From NCBI RefSeq assembly GCF_029760935.1, contig NZ_CP121684.1:1302001-1366000 (forward strand): DNA of 64,000 nt. The letters are read 5' to 3'. This DNA comes from Lysinibacter sp. HNR. Its GTDB lineage: Bacteria; Actinomycetota; Actinomycetes; Actinomycetales; Microbacteriaceae. The translations under genes and the position numbers were made by a program. Shown here piece by piece: positions 1 to 9,393 of the stretch (the first letter of the stretch is position 1; each line of letters starts with the position of its first letter). Under the pieces are notes generated by a model that searched no databases, had not been told where the DNA came from, and saw only the letters and a list, made by a program, of their open reading frames with translations.

Positions 1-184
1 GACCCATTTTGGCTCGGGTTTTGATCCATTCGGGTTTGCGCTCAATCGGGGTTTGAGAGTTACGAACCTCGAGGCGTAGTAGCTTGCGTCCCCGAGGAGC
101 CTGTGAGGGAGTGGCCTCCGCGGTGGTGGGCGCGCCACATCCGCTACCCGGCTGAGTGGGGTTGACGGGAGGGGTATTGCTCAT
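1..184 (-). CDS. lipA: lipoyl synthase, N-terminal part (runs off the window)
   Basis: Only the first 61 codons are in the window; the gene continues past base 1. The minus-strand ATG at 184 opens a proline/threonine-rich leader followed by [20 protein letters not shown], the conserved start of actinobacterial LipA. LipA is a radical-SAM enzyme that inserts two sulphurs into octanoyl groups on lipoyl domains. The Fe-S cysteine motifs lie outside. It starts 13 bases after the lipB stop, so lipB-lipA form one lipoylation operon. The first 25-30 residues are poorly conserved, so a later start is possible. Confidence 0.9.
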   Translation of the reverse strand, partial: MSNTPPVNPTQPGSGCGAPTTAEATPSQAPRGRKLLRLEVRNSQTPIERKPEWIKTRAKMG

Positions 185-197
185 GGAAGCTCCTTGT

Positions 198-887
198 TTA
201 TCTGCGAAGCGCTGCGTTCTCTGTGTGAAGTGCTGTTGTTTCGCCGATCCCAAATGAGGCGAGAGCCGAGGCGAGATGCGTGGTAACGGAGGGGGCAATA
301 TCCGTAGGTGATACTATCCGCTGAGCCTCAAGCGACACGGTGGTGACTCCGGCGTCGGAGATTCCACACGCTGTGATGTGTTCGTAGGGGGTGAGGCTAT
401 TGGAGCAGTTAAGCGCAAAGCCGTGCATTGTTACTCCGCGGGAAACGCGTAGGCCGATGGCCGCTATCTTATTGTGACCGGTACTCGAGGCGATCCAGAC
501 CCCCGAGCGCCCGTGAACCCGCTTGCCCACGATGCCGTGATCGGAGAGCGCGTTGATAAGAGCTGATTCAAGAAGTCGAACAAATCCCACCACGTTTTTT
601 GCCTCCGGTAAACGCACGATGGGATAACCGATGAGCTGTCCCGGTCCGTGCCAGGTGATGCTGCCACCCCGATCCACGTCGATAACAGGTATGGGGTGTG
701 AGGCGCTGGGGCGGTGTTTTTCTTCGGTGCGGCTTCCCGCCGTGTAAACGTTATTGTGCTCGCAGAGGATCACCGAGTTGGGACAGGTGTTGTCTGCAAC
801 AGCCCGATGGGTTACGCGTTGTAGATCTAGCCCCTTGCTGTAATCGAGGTAGGAGGGTGCGTACCCGGGTGTCAAGAATGAGACCAT
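198..887 (-). CDS. lipB: lipoyl(octanoyl) transferase
   Basis: Moves octanoate from octanoyl-ACP to the lipoyl domains of E2 subunits and GcvH in the cytosol; LipA then adds sulphur. 229 residues, normal for the family. Visible motifs are [20 protein letters not shown] with the catalytic lysine, MHGFALN, and ACGI with the catalytic cysteine. It is divergent from ffh and upstream of lipA on the same strand. Confidence 0.96.
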   Translation of the reverse strand: MVSFLTPGYAPSYLDYSKGLDLQRVTHRAVADNTCPNSVILCEHNNVYTAGSRTEEKHRPSASHPIPVIDVDRGGSITWHGPGQLIGYPIVRLPEAKNVVGFVRLLESALINALSDHGIVGKRVHGRSGVWIASSTGHNKIAAIGLRVSRGVTMHGFALNCSNSLTPYEHITACGISDAGVTTVSLEAQRIVSPTDIAPSVTTHLASALASFGIGETTALHTENAALRR

Positions 888-1013
888 ACGAAGTATCCTA
901 CTATTAATGGACGCTGGTCACTTAACGCGTTTTTGCTTGATATTTCGATACTTTTTCTGTGAGTGCCCTGTTAGTGTTTGCGGTGCGGCGGTGGATAGTA
1001 GACTGGGGGAGTC

Positions 1014-2573
1014 ATGGCTACTTTTGGAAATCTCTCGGATCGGCTTGCCGACACATTTAAAAACCTTCGCACGAAGGGAAAGCTCTCTGCCTCGGATGTC
1101 GACGGCACCGTGCGCGAAATTCGCCGCGCGCTACTTGATGCCGACGTTGCCCTCGACGTTGTGAAGGGGTTTACAGGCTCGGTGCGTGAGCGTGCCCTCA
1201 GCGATGAGGTTAACAGGGCGTTGAACCCCGCGCAGCAGGTTGTCCAGATCGTCAACGAGGAGCTCATTCAGATTCTGGGTGGCCAGCAGCGCCGTCTGGA
1301 ATTTGCAAAAAATCCACCCACGGTGATCATGCTTGCGGGCCTTCAGGGAGCAGGTAAAACTACCCTGGCGGGCAAGCTCTCACGGTGGCTCGCGGGAGAG
1401 GGTCACAAACCGCTCCTCGTTGCAGCGGACCTGCAGCGACCCAACGCCGTGACCCAGCTGAGCGTTGTCGCTGAGCAGGCCGGCGTAGCCATTTTTGCGC
1501 CGGAACCAGGCAACGGCGTTGGTGATCCCGTGAGAGTCGCAAAAGACTCCATTACCTACGCAAACGACAAAATGTACGATGTGGTTATCGTCGACACGGC
1601 CGGGCGCCTGGGCGTAGATGCAGAGCTCATGAAGCAGGCCGCAGACATTCGTCGGGCAATAGACCCCGACGAGGTTCTTTTTGTTATTGACGCGATGATT
1701 GGGCAAGACGCGGTTAATACGGCAAAGGCCTTTCAGGAGGGCGTCGACTTTACCGGCGTGGTCCTCACAAAGCTCGACGGTGATGCCCGAGGTGGTGCCG
1801 CGCTCTCCGTGGCCAGTGTGACCGGACGCCCGATTATCTTTGCCTCCACGGGTGAGGGGCTTGACGACTTTGAGCCGTTCCACCCCGATCGTATGGCAAG
1901 CCGGATCCTTGATCTGGGAGACATGCTCACGCTCATCGAGCAGGCGCAGCGATCCTTTGACGAGGAAGAGGCTCGTAAGGTTGCCGAAAAGTTCGCCACC
2001 GATACTTTTACTCTCGATGATTTTCTCAAACAGATGCAGCAGTTGCGCAACATGGGAAACATCAAGAAGATGATGGGTATGCTTCCCGGAATGGGACAGA
2101 TGCGTGAGCAGCTTGATAATTTTGATGAAAAAGAAATCGGGCGCACCGAGGCCATCATCCAGTCGATGACCCCGGCGGAAAGAGCCAACCCCAAGCTTCT
2201 GAACGGTTCGCGCAGGCTGCGTATTGCGCGGGGTTCCGGGGCGACCGTGACCGACGTCAATGGTCTGGTAAATCGCTTTGAGCAGGCAGCCAAGATGATG
2301 AAAACGGTGGCCAAGGGAGGCATGCCCCAGATCCCGGGCATGGGCCCGGTCCCCGGTGGTGGTTTTGGTGGCGGGAAGCGCAAGAACGCAAAGTCAAAGA
2401 AAAAAGGCTCTCGCTCGGGCAACCCTGCAAAGCGTGCTCTTGACGCGCAATCAGCAGCAGCCGAACCTCCTCAGACCTCAGGCTCCGGATTTGGGCTTGG
2501 AAAAGCTCCGGGGAAGTCTCAGGGGCCGACCGAGGAGGAGATGGCCGCGCTGCAAAGAATGATGGGCAAATAG
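1014..2573 (+). CDS. ffh: signal recognition particle GTPase Ffh/SRP54
   Basis: Protein component of SRP; binds signal sequences of nascent membrane and secreted proteins and, with 4.5S RNA, delivers ribosomes to FtsY. 519 residues. The N domain (about 1-90) is followed by the NG GTPase domain with GLQGAGKTT (P-loop), DTAGRLG (G3) and TKLDGDARGG (G4). The M domain is methionine-rich around MGNIKKMMGMLPGMGQM. The C-terminus is a Gly/Lys/Ser-rich low-complexity tail, common in actinobacterial Ffh. It leads the ffh-rpsP-khpA-rimM-trmD-rplS block. Confidence 0.98.
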   Translation: MATFGNLSDRLADTFKNLRTKGKLSASDVDGTVREIRRALLDADVALDVVKGFTGSVRERALSDEVNRALNPAQQVVQIVNEELIQILGGQQRRLEFAKNPPTVIMLAGLQGAGKTTLAGKLSRWLAGEGHKPLLVAADLQRPNAVTQLSVVAEQAGVAIFAPEPGNGVGDPVRVAKDSITYANDKMYDVVIVDTAGRLGVDAELMKQAADIRRAIDPDEVLFVIDAMIGQDAVNTAKAFQEGVDFTGVVLTKLDGDARGGAALSVASVTGRPIIFASTGEGLDDFEPFHPDRMASRILDLGDMLTLIEQAQRSFDEEEARKVAEKFATDTFTLDDFLKQMQQLRNMGNIKKMMGMLPGMGQMREQLDNFDEKEIGRTEAIIQSMTPAERANPKLLNGSRRLRIARGSGATVTDVNGLVNRFEQAAKMMKTVAKGGMPQIPGMGPVPGGGFGGGKRKNAKSKKKGSRSGNPAKRALDAQSAAAEPPQTSGSGFGLGKAPGKSQGPTEEEMAALQRMMGK

Positions 2574-2769
2574 TTCTGCGATTCTTTCACGAAATCTGCC
2601 GCGTCAATTACCGTATCGGCTAAAAACATGACAGAATAGGTCGTTGAGTCTGAATCGCTCGACCCTCTAATCAGGCGGTTCAGAAATTCCTTTCAGAGCT
2701 TTCGCGCCGAGTGTAAACCCACGCAATCGGCCGCGGTTCATCCACACTAAAAGCATTTCAGGAGAAATT

Positions 2770-3210
2770 GTGGCTGTAAAAATTCGTTTAAAGCGTTTCG
2801 GAAAGATCCGTTCGCCCCACTACCGCGTTGTTGTCGCGGACTCACGCACCAAGCGTGACGGTCGTGTGATCGAGGAGATCGGCAAGTACCACCCCACCGA
2901 GGACCCGTCGGTGATCGAGATTGACTCGGAGCGGGCACTCTACTGGCTGGGAGTGGGTGCACAGCCCACCGAGCAGGTACTCGCTCTGCTTAAGCTCACG
3001 GGCGACTGGGGCAAGTTCAAGGGTGACAAGGATGCCGTCAGCACCGTTCGAGTAAAGGAGCCCAAGGTTCCTTTTGTCGCCGACGAAAAGAAGAAGCCCG
3101 TGCTGAAGCCCAAGACCGAGACTCCAGCTCCTAAGGCAGAAGAAACTCCCGCTGAAGAGTCGCCGGCTGAGGATTCCGCTGTGGAAGCAGCTGAAGAGAA
3201 CAAGGCCTAG
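2770..3210 (+). CDS. rpsP: 30S ribosomal protein S16
   Basis: Small-subunit assembly protein. The first 90 or so residues are typical S16 ([35 protein letters not shown]). The remaining 55 are an Ala/Glu/Pro/Lys-rich tail that actinobacterial S16 proteins often carry, making it 146 residues against about 82 in E. coli. The start is GTG at 2770 with AGGAGA just upstream. Confidence 0.97.
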   Translation: MAVKIRLKRFGKIRSPHYRVVVADSRTKRDGRVIEEIGKYHPTEDPSVIEIDSERALYWLGVGAQPTEQVLALLKLTGDWGKFKGDKDAVSTVRVKEPKVPFVADEKKKPVLKPKTETPAPKAEETPAEESPAEDSAVEAAEENKA

Positions 3211-3213
3211 TTC

Positions 3214-3450
3214 GTGCTTGTTCCGGCTCTTGAACACCTCGTGCGGGGGATTGTTGATAACCCCGACGAGGTGCAGATCATTTCTAAGAGCGGCGGGCGC
3301 GGCGAGGTTCTTGAGGTGCATGTTCACCCCGAGGACCTCGGCCGCGTTATCGGACGCTCGGGTCGCACCGCGCAATCGCTGCGCACCGTTGTCGAGGCTC
3401 TGGCTGATGGTCGCCGTGTCCGTGTCGACGTTGTTGACACTGACAAATAA
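3214..3450 (+). CDS. khpA: KH-domain RNA-binding protein KhpA (YlqC family)
   Basis: Small single-KH protein of 78 residues. The KH signature GXXG loop is GRSG in LGRVIGRSGRTAQSLRTVV. In other Gram-positives KhpA pairs with KhpB/Jag and binds small RNAs and mRNAs. The GTG start is only three bases after the rpsP stop, so the two are translationally linked. The rpsP-khpA-rimM-trmD order is the standard arrangement. Confidence 0.92.
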   Translation: MLVPALEHLVRGIVDNPDEVQIISKSGGRGEVLEVHVHPEDLGRVIGRSGRTAQSLRTVVEALADGRRVRVDVVDTDK

Positions 3451-3539
3451 GACGGCTCGGTATCGTGGAGCGGAGCGGGGCTTGGCCCAGGCTGGTAGCA
3501 CAAATAGATGAGCAGCGCTCGATTGGTGGTGAGTGAATA

Positions 3540-4109
3540 GTGGCGACGCGACGCGGCCGACACTCACCATCCGAAAATAACTCTCAGTTGCGGGTTGGTC
3601 GGCTCACCAAGGCTCACGGACTGAAGGGTGCGCTCAGGCTCGAACTATACACCGATGATCCCGAGCGCAGATTCTTTCCCGGCGCGGAATTTACTCTTCA
3701 GGTTCCGGAAACTTCTCCGTGGCACGGCAAAAAAATTCAGTTGCGAGAGCTTCGCTGGTATAACTCACACCCTGTCGTGTTTTTTGTGGGTGTGGATGAC
3801 CGAACTGCGGCAGACACCCTAGTAAAGGCAATCCTGTGGATTGAGGAGGACCCCTCAGAGGCTGCGGAGAGTGACAACGCCTGGTATGCCCATCAACTCG
3901 CGGGGCTCGAGGTTCGGCGTGATGGGATCAGTATCGGTAGAGTGCTCCGAATTGAGCACATGCCTGCCCAGGACCTTCTGATCGTTGAGACCTCAGCGGG
4001 AGAGGTGATGGTGCCATTTGTATCGGCAATTGTGCCCACTGTTGATCTCGACGGTGGATTCATCACTGTTACGCCCCCTCACGGACTTTTTGAGGAAGAG
4101 ACCACCTAG
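3540..4109 (+). CDS. rimM: ribosome maturation factor RimM
   Basis: 16S rRNA processing factor that binds S19 and helps mature the 30S head. 189 residues with an N-terminal RimM barrel (RVGRLTKAHGLKGALRLEL) and a C-terminal PRC-barrel (VPFVSAIVPTVDLDGG). The GTG start at 3540 sits 89 bases after khpA. It is followed by trmD in the conserved order. Confidence 0.95.
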   Translation: MATRRGRHSPSENNSQLRVGRLTKAHGLKGALRLELYTDDPERRFFPGAEFTLQVPETSPWHGKKIQLRELRWYNSHPVVFFVGVDDRTAADTLVKAILWIEEDPSEAAESDNAWYAHQLAGLEVRRDGISIGRVLRIEHMPAQDLLIVETSAGEVMVPFVSAIVPTVDLDGGFITVTPPHGLFEEETT

Positions 4110-4157
4110 GCTCCTGTCTCACCCGATAGGCTGCTGCTCACAGAGAAATAGGTAACC

Positions 4158-4982
4158 ATGAAGATAGATATCGTGAGTATCTTTCCATCCTTTTTTGATG
4201 TGCTTGATATTTCGCTGCTGGGCAAGGCCATGCAGAACAACGTTATTGATCTCACGGTGCACGATCTGCGGGACTTTACGTATGATCGCCACCGAACTGT
4301 TGATGACAGACCGTACGGTGGCGGAGCGGGGATGGTTATGAAACCGGAACCCTGGGGGAGGGCCCTCGATTTAATCCTGGAGGGTGAGCCAGGAAAATCC
4401 GCAGAGGCTCGGGTGGATGCACCGGGGGCCGCAGGTTTTCAGGCGAGTGCCGAGGAGAGTCGGGCGGAGGTCGAGGGTATCGCCGAAACCTCGGTGGACG
4501 CTACGGTTCATCACAAAGAGAAACTAGATTCACCCCTGGTGATCTTTCCCTCGCCGGCGGGTGAAGTTTTTCGACAGTCTATGGCCAAAGAATTGGCGGC
4601 TGAAAACCACGTAATATTTGGCTGTGGCAGGTACGAGGGGATCGATCAGCGGGTTTTTGAATACGCGCAGACTCGGGCGCGTGTCAGGCTTGTAAGCCTC
4701 GGGGATTACGTTCTTAACGGGGGGGAGGTGGCCACCATGGCTATGATCGAGGCGATCGGTAGGCTCATCCCCGGGGTTATTGGCAACCCGGAGAGCCTTG
4801 CGGAGGAATCGCACGAGGATGGGCTGCTTGAATACCCGAGCTACACTAAACCCTCGGTGTGGCGTGGATACGAAGTTCCCCCCGTGCTACTCGCTGGTAA
4901 CCACGCGGTGATTGAGAGGTGGCGTCACGAGCAGAGCGTGGAACGGACTCGCCGCGTGCGTCCCGATCTTCTTAAAGAATAA
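4158..4982 (+). CDS. trmD: tRNA (guanine-N1)-methyltransferase TrmD
   Basis: Methylates G37 of tRNAs from SAM, preventing +1 frameshifting. The trefoil-knot SPOUT motifs are clear: [38 protein letters not shown] and [10 protein letters not shown]. At 274 residues it exceeds the usual 230-250 because of an acidic, alanine-rich insertion at about residues 78-118, between the cofactor-side motif and the VIFPSPAGE strand. The frame is open through the insertion and the knot motifs are intact, so I expect a working enzyme. Confidence 0.97.
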   Translation: MKIDIVSIFPSFFDVLDISLLGKAMQNNVIDLTVHDLRDFTYDRHRTVDDRPYGGGAGMVMKPEPWGRALDLILEGEPGKSAEARVDAPGAAGFQASAEESRAEVEGIAETSVDATVHHKEKLDSPLVIFPSPAGEVFRQSMAKELAAENHVIFGCGRYEGIDQRVFEYAQTRARVRLVSLGDYVLNGGEVATMAMIEAIGRLIPGVIGNPESLAEESHEDGLLEYPSYTKPSVWRGYEVPPVLLAGNHAVIERWRHEQSVERTRRVRPDLLKE

Positions 4983-5148
4983 GTGTGGCTATTGGTCTGT
5001 GCTCCGATTCCGTGGCATAATGGATCCTTGTGTCACCATTCGGCTCTGCCATGAGGGAACCGAAGAATTGGAGCGGCACGCACCATGATTTTATTAATAA
5101 CCTATTAGTGTGCACTCGACTTGTGGCGGGTGCAGAGAGCGAAAAAAC

Positions 5149-5496
5149 ATGCAAAAGTTGGACTTTATTGATGAGGCATCGCTGAAGTCAGACATCCCTG
5201 ATTTCCGTGCCGGTGACACTGTCAAGGTTCACGTGAACATCATTGAGGGTAATCGCACGCGTATCCAGGTGTTTCAGGGTGTTGTTATAGCTCGCTCGGG
5301 TCACGGTGTACGCGAAACCTGTATCGTTCGCAAGATCAGCTTTCAGGTTGGCGTGGAACGTACTTTCCCCATCCACTCGCCTGTGATCGACAAGATCGAG
5401 ATTGTGAGCCGCGGTGATGTGCGCCGTGCCAAGCTGTATTATCTCCGTGAGTTGCGTGGAAAAAAGGCAAAAATCCGCGAAAAGCGCGAGGTCTAA
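5149..5496 (+). CDS. rplS: 50S ribosomal protein L19
   Basis: Large-subunit protein at the 30S interface. 115 residues from the ATG at 5149 ([15 protein letters not shown]). An upstream in-frame GTG at 5110 would add 13 residues unlike any L19 leader, so I reject it. Conserved core: [28 protein letters not shown] and [20 protein letters not shown]. It is separated from trmD by 166 bases that probably hold its own promoter. Confidence 0.98.
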   Translation: MQKLDFIDEASLKSDIPDFRAGDTVKVHVNIIEGNRTRIQVFQGVVIARSGHGVRETCIVRKISFQVGVERTFPIHSPVIDKIEIVSRGDVRRAKLYYLRELRGKKAKIREKREV

Positions 5497-5516
5497 ATTT
5501 TATAAATACTCGGTTG

Positions 5517-5549
5517 GGCTCCACACAGTCATTAGACTGGTGTGGAGCC
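5517..5549 (+). terminator. strong hairpin between rplS and lepB
   Basis: Ten perfectly paired bases, GGCTCCACAC with GTGTGGAGCC, enclose a second AGTC/GACT stem. No T-run follows, so it may be a partial terminator or an mRNA-stabilising hairpin. It overlaps a possible lepB GTG at 5542, which argues for the later lepB start. Confidence 0.5.
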
Positions 5550-5586
5550 TAGGCGGTTAAATGACAACACAGGAACAGAAACTTCG

Positions 5587-6273
5587 ATGAACACAGCATC
5601 TTCGCGGCGCCAACGTGGGGTGCTCGTTTTTCTTCGTGATCTCGCGATCATTATTCTAATTGCCCTTACGCTTTCCACCCTGGTAAGGACGTTCTTAGTT
5701 CGATCGTTTTATATCCCCTCGTCATCAATGGAAAATACCCTCCAGATTGATGATCGGATTCTTGTCAACCAGCTGGTTCCCAATGTGCAGGACCTTCAGC
5801 GTGGTGACATCGTTGTGTTTGAAGATCCGGGCGGCTGGCTCACTCCGCGCGCTGCTTCCACCACTCCGTCTCCTCTTCAATGGTTTCTTGAGCTGGTTGG
5901 TCTTTCCGCCACAGATAGCGGTGAACATCTGGTCAAGCGTGTCATTGGGCTTCCTGGAGACACCGTGGAGTGTTGCAGCCCTCTGGGGAAAATCCTGGTG
6001 AACGGCGAACCTGTTGATGAACCGTACCTTAAGCTTCCCTCATCGGACAGTCCGGCATCAGCGATTGATTTTAAAGTTACGGTTCCCGAGGGTTCACTCT
6101 GGGTCATGGGGGATAATCGTAATGCTTCTGCCGACTCGCGATACAACAGGGATAAGCCTGGTGACGGCTTTGTTCCCATCGAGAACGTCGTTGGCACAGC
6201 TTTTATGATCAATTGGCCGCTGAACCACTTCACCATTTTTAACAGTCGTGCAGACCTCTTTCACGATAAGTAG
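5587..6273 (+). CDS. lepB: signal peptidase I
   Basis: Cleaves signal peptides of Sec and Tat substrates on the outer face of the membrane. From the ATG at 5587 it has 228 residues: one N-terminal membrane segment (LAIIILIALTLSTLVRTFLV), then the catalytic serine in YIPSSSME, the catalytic lysine in VKRVIGLPGD, and box E (MGDNRNASADSR). A GTG at 5542 would add 15 residues but lies inside a hairpin stem. It is 7 bases upstream of rnhB. Confidence 0.94.
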   Translation: MNTASSRRQRGVLVFLRDLAIIILIALTLSTLVRTFLVRSFYIPSSSMENTLQIDDRILVNQLVPNVQDLQRGDIVVFEDPGGWLTPRAASTTPSPLQWFLELVGLSATDSGEHLVKRVIGLPGDTVECCSPLGKILVNGEPVDEPYLKLPSSDSPASAIDFKVTVPEGSLWVMGDNRNASADSRYNRDKPGDGFVPIENVVGTAFMINWPLNHFTIFNSRADLFHDK

Positions 6274-6280
6274 GTAGCTT

Positions 6281-6967
6281 GTGAGCTCGGTCCCCAGGAA
6301 GGCGCTTTCCGCAAAAAACGTTCCTCCCACGCTTGAGCTTGAGCACACCCTCTTGCAGCCCGAGGTTTCTCTTGTGATCGGATGCGATGAGGTGGGGCGC
6401 GGCGCTATTGCGGGTCCGGTGGCGGTGGGAATGGCGGCCTGCTCTCGGGCGAGCGGCAGGATTCCCGAGGGACTGCGGGACTCTAAGTTACTCACGGAGA
6501 AGCGCCGTGAAGCAGTCTACCCCGCTACGGCTGAGTGGGCGCTGTTTCGGGCTGTGGGGTACGCTTCAGCCCGGGAAGTGGATACTCTTGGTATTTCCGC
6601 CTGCCTGGGACTCGCGGGGAAGCGAGCGCTGATCACGATGTATGAGGCGGGAGCCACAGTGGGATCCAGCATCGTGCTTTTAGATGGCTCGCACGATTGG
6701 CTTTCCCCGGCGCTCTCTTCTCCACTTCGAGTACATACTCGGGTGGGGGCTGATCGTGATTGCGCGAGTGTTGCGGCGGCCTCGGTTCTCGCAAAGGTTG
6801 AGCGTGACCGTCTGATGAAGGCGCTCGATGAGAGGATGCCCGGCTACGGTTGGGGAAGCAACAAAGGGTACGGCTCCGCCCAGCACTACCGTGCTATTAG
6901 CGACCATGGAACCACCGAGTACCATCGAGTGAGTTGGCTCAGGGGTACCGGTTCAACCACTGACTAA
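6281..6967 (+). CDS. rnhB: ribonuclease HII
   Basis: Removes ribonucleotides from DNA and cuts RNA in RNA-DNA hybrids. 228 residues with GCDEVGRGAIAGPV (first catalytic Asp and Glu), GLRDSKLL (second Asp) and the later catalytic Asp in TRVGADRDCASVAAASVLAK. GTG start. It is co-transcribed with lepB and the DUF2469 gene. Confidence 0.96.
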   Translation: MSSVPRKALSAKNVPPTLELEHTLLQPEVSLVIGCDEVGRGAIAGPVAVGMAACSRASGRIPEGLRDSKLLTEKRREAVYPATAEWALFRAVGYASAREVDTLGISACLGLAGKRALITMYEAGATVGSSIVLLDGSHDWLSPALSSPLRVHTRVGADRDCASVAAASVLAKVERDRLMKALDERMPGYGWGSNKGYGSAQHYRAISDHGTTEYHRVSWLRGTGSTTD

Positions 6968-6988
6968 CTTTCACCCTAGGATTACAGT

Positions 6989-7312
6989 ATGAACGAAGAT
7001 GAGTTTGAAGATTATGAGCGTGAGGTAGAGCTTGCGCTATTTCGTGAATATCGCGATATTGTCACTCAGTTTCGTTATGTGGTCGAGACTGAGAGACGCT
7101 TTTACCTGGCCAACAGCGTTGAGCTAAAACGACAGGATGCCGGCAACGATTTTTACTTCGAGCTCACTATGAGTGATGTGTGGGTCTGGGATGTCTATCG
7201 CGCCGATCGTTTTGTGAAGTCTGTTCGTGTCTTGACCTTCAAAGATGTTAACGTTGAGGAGCTTTCAGACCACGAGTTTAGTATCCCGCAGGAGTTAGCT
7301 CTCGACGAATAA
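6989..7312 (+). CDS. DUF2469 family protein
   Basis: 107 residues, acidic, with no membrane segment. It begins NEDEFEDYEREVELALFREY, the hallmark of the actinobacterial DUF2469 family, which is found almost always beside rnhB and yraN. Biochemical function is unknown. The rnhB-DUF2469-yraN-comM-dprA linkage suggests only a housekeeping role. Confidence 0.92.
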   Translation: MNEDEFEDYEREVELALFREYRDIVTQFRYVVETERRFYLANSVELKRQDAGNDFYFELTMSDVWVWDVYRADRFVKSVRVLTFKDVNVEELSDHEFSIPQELALDE

Positions 7313-7430
7313 AACCCCCGAGGGCGATTCTCCTCAACACTGCCAATAAAAAGACGATTATCCACTGTTTGACGCTTCGCCTCGCGAACGGAAGGTTGCC
7401 CGTGGAATCCTGATAATCAGGAGGCACGTT

Positions 7431-7787
7431 ATGGCATACAAAGATGATTTGGGACGGTGGGGTGAGTCGGTTGCGGCCGAATTTTTGCAAGAAAAAAACT
7501 ACTCAATCCTCCACCAGAACTGGCGCAACAATATGGGAGAGATCGATATCATCGCGGTTTCCGGGGAAACCACGGTGTTTATCGAGGTCAAGACACGAAG
7601 CAGCACTCGATTTGGCCATCCCTTTGAAGCGATTACCACCGAAAAGCTTGCTCGGCTGCGGCGCTTAGGATGGGCGTGGTGTCGGTTACAAGAGACACCA
7701 CCCGTAAAGATACGAATTGACGCGGTGGCGGTGTTAGGAGTACCCGGTCGTGTCCCCAGAGTTGAGCATCTGCGTGGTGTTTTTTAA
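7431..7787 (+). CDS. YraN/UPF0102 family nuclease-like protein
   Basis: 118 residues of the restriction-endonuclease-like fold. The nuclease core is visible as GEIDIIAV followed by TVFIEVKTRSS (D-x(n)-E-x-K). GAGGCACG lies upstream of the ATG. Its stop abuts the comM ATG with no gap, so it belongs to the competence/recombination operon comM-dprA-xerC. The exact substrate is not established. Confidence 0.9.
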   Translation: MAYKDDLGRWGESVAAEFLQEKNYSILHQNWRNNMGEIDIIAVSGETTVFIEVKTRSSTRFGHPFEAITTEKLARLRRLGWAWCRLQETPPVKIRIDAVAVLGVPGRVPRVEHLRGVF

Positions 7788-9392
7788 ATGACAGTTGCGC
7801 GTACACACAGTGTTGCCCTGACCGGGCTTGATGGGCACCTGGTAGAGGTGGAGGCAGACGTGTCCCAAAACCTTCCGGGTTTTGTCATCATTGGTCTTCC
7901 CGATGCCTCGCTTGCCGAGGCAAAAGAGAGGGTTCGGGTGGCAGCAAACAACAGCGGGTGCCCGCTCACCGATCGTAAGCTTACGGTTAACCTTTCTCCC
8001 GCCTCGTTGCCCAAACAGGGTTCAGGGTTCGACCTGGCAATCGCTATGGCAGGTCTTGCAGCCGCGGGAAGCGTGCCTGCCGCGTCCATCCGCGATGTTG
8101 TGCATCTGGGTGAACTGCGGCTCGACGGAAGGTTACGCCCGCTTTCAGGTATGCTCCCCGCCGTCGTTGCCGCCCGCAAGGCGGGTGCAAAAACGGTGAT
8201 GGTTCCAATCGCAAACAGGGGCGAAGCCGAGCTTGTGCCCGACATCCGAGTCATTGCGGTGTCAACCCTGCGCGAGGCGGCAGCATGGCACGGTGGGCAA
8301 TATCCCCCCGCACCGGCTGAACCTGCAGCACCGTCGGATGCCGCCCCCGTTACTCCTCCGACATCGGCCTCTATGAGAGTTGCCAGTGAGACAGCGGAGC
8401 GGCAGATAAAGAATATGAGCGCGCAACTGGAAAACGATGGCGACCTCGGGGACATTGTGGGCAATGAAGAGGCCGTATCTGCTCTTATCGTTGCGGCTGC
8501 AGGCGGGCACAACGTTCTTATGGTGGGGCCTCCTGGTGCCGGAAAAACTATGCTTGCGTCGCGGCTCATCGGAATCCTGCCCGACCTGAGCGAAGCAGAA
8601 TCGCTTGAATCCAGCTGTGTGCATTCGCTTTCGGGGCAGAGCCTGGAACAGGGGCTCATTGTGCGTCCCCCCTTTGAGTCTCCCCACCACAGCATTAGCA
8701 TTGCGGCACTTGTTGGTGGGGGCAGTGCTGTTATTCGTCCCGGGGCGGCGGCTCGGGCCTCGGGCGGGGTACTTTTTATCGATGAGGTTCCCGAGATGTC
8801 AGCCACCGTCTTAGACTCACTGCGGCAGTCTCTTGAATCACGGCAAATTGTTATTCAACGGGCACGGGCTACCGCCGTATTCCCCGCAAAGTTTCAGCTT
8901 GTCATGGCCGCCAACCCCTGTCCGTGCGGTAACTACGGGGTTCGCGACGGTGAGTGCGTTTGTACCCCGGCGCTCCGTCGCCGCTATCTGGGGAGAATAT
9001 CCGGGCCGATTAAAGACAGAATAGACATTCACCTGAACGTGAATAGGATCACCACCGCCCAGTTGCGGGTAGCAGACGGCGCCCAGAGAATAACCAGCGC
9101 GCAGGCACGAAAACGGGTTGAACGGGCCAGAGCCTGTTCAGCGAGGCGATTGGCGGACACTCCCTGGAGAACAAACGCTGAAGTGCCAGGCTCCTGGCTG
9201 CGTGAAAGGCGGCAGCGTTTATCACTCGAAACAACCGTGAGTGTGGACCGTGCTCTCGAAAGGGGGCTCATCACCATGCGCGGATACGACAGGGTCTTAA
9301 GAATTGCCTGGACTCTTTGCGACCTTGACGCCGCTGCTTCCCCCACTAAAAGCCATGTTTCCCAGGCGCTTTACCTCAGGAGAGGGGTGTGA
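7788..9392 (+). CDS. comM: YifB/ComM family Mg-chelatase-like AAA+ ATPase
   Basis: 534 residues. An N-terminal Lon-like domain (NLPGFVIIGLPDASLAEAKE) is followed by an AAA+ module with Walker A VGPPGAGKTM and Walker B GGVLFIDEVPE, a cysteine cluster CPCGNYGVRDGECVC, and a C-terminal Mg-chelatase helical domain. In Gram-negatives ComM is a hexameric helicase that drives branch migration during natural transformation. The neighbour dprA supports a role in handling incoming single-stranded DNA. Confidence 0.94.
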   Translation: MTVARTHSVALTGLDGHLVEVEADVSQNLPGFVIIGLPDASLAEAKERVRVAANNSGCPLTDRKLTVNLSPASLPKQGSGFDLAIAMAGLAAAGSVPAASIRDVVHLGELRLDGRLRPLSGMLPAVVAARKAGAKTVMVPIANRGEAELVPDIRVIAVSTLREAAAWHGGQYPPAPAEPAAPSDAAPVTPPTSASMRVASETAERQIKNMSAQLENDGDLGDIVGNEEAVSALIVAAAGGHNVLMVGPPGAGKTMLASRLIGILPDLSEAESLESSCVHSLSGQSLEQGLIVRPPFESPHHSISIAALVGGGSAVIRPGAAARASGGVLFIDEVPEMSATVLDSLRQSLESRQIVIQRARATAVFPAKFQLVMAANPCPCGNYGVRDGECVCTPALRRRYLGRISGPIKDRIDIHLNVNRITTAQLRVADGAQRITSAQARKRVERARACSARRLADTPWRTNAEVPGSWLRERRQRLSLETTVSVDRALERGLITMRGYDRVLRIAWTLCDLDAAASPTKSHVSQALYLRRGV

Positions 9393-9393
9393 G

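Noticed and set aside
5110-5148. N-terminal extension of L19
   Set aside because: The 13 residues do not resemble any L19 and the ATG at 5149 fits the family.
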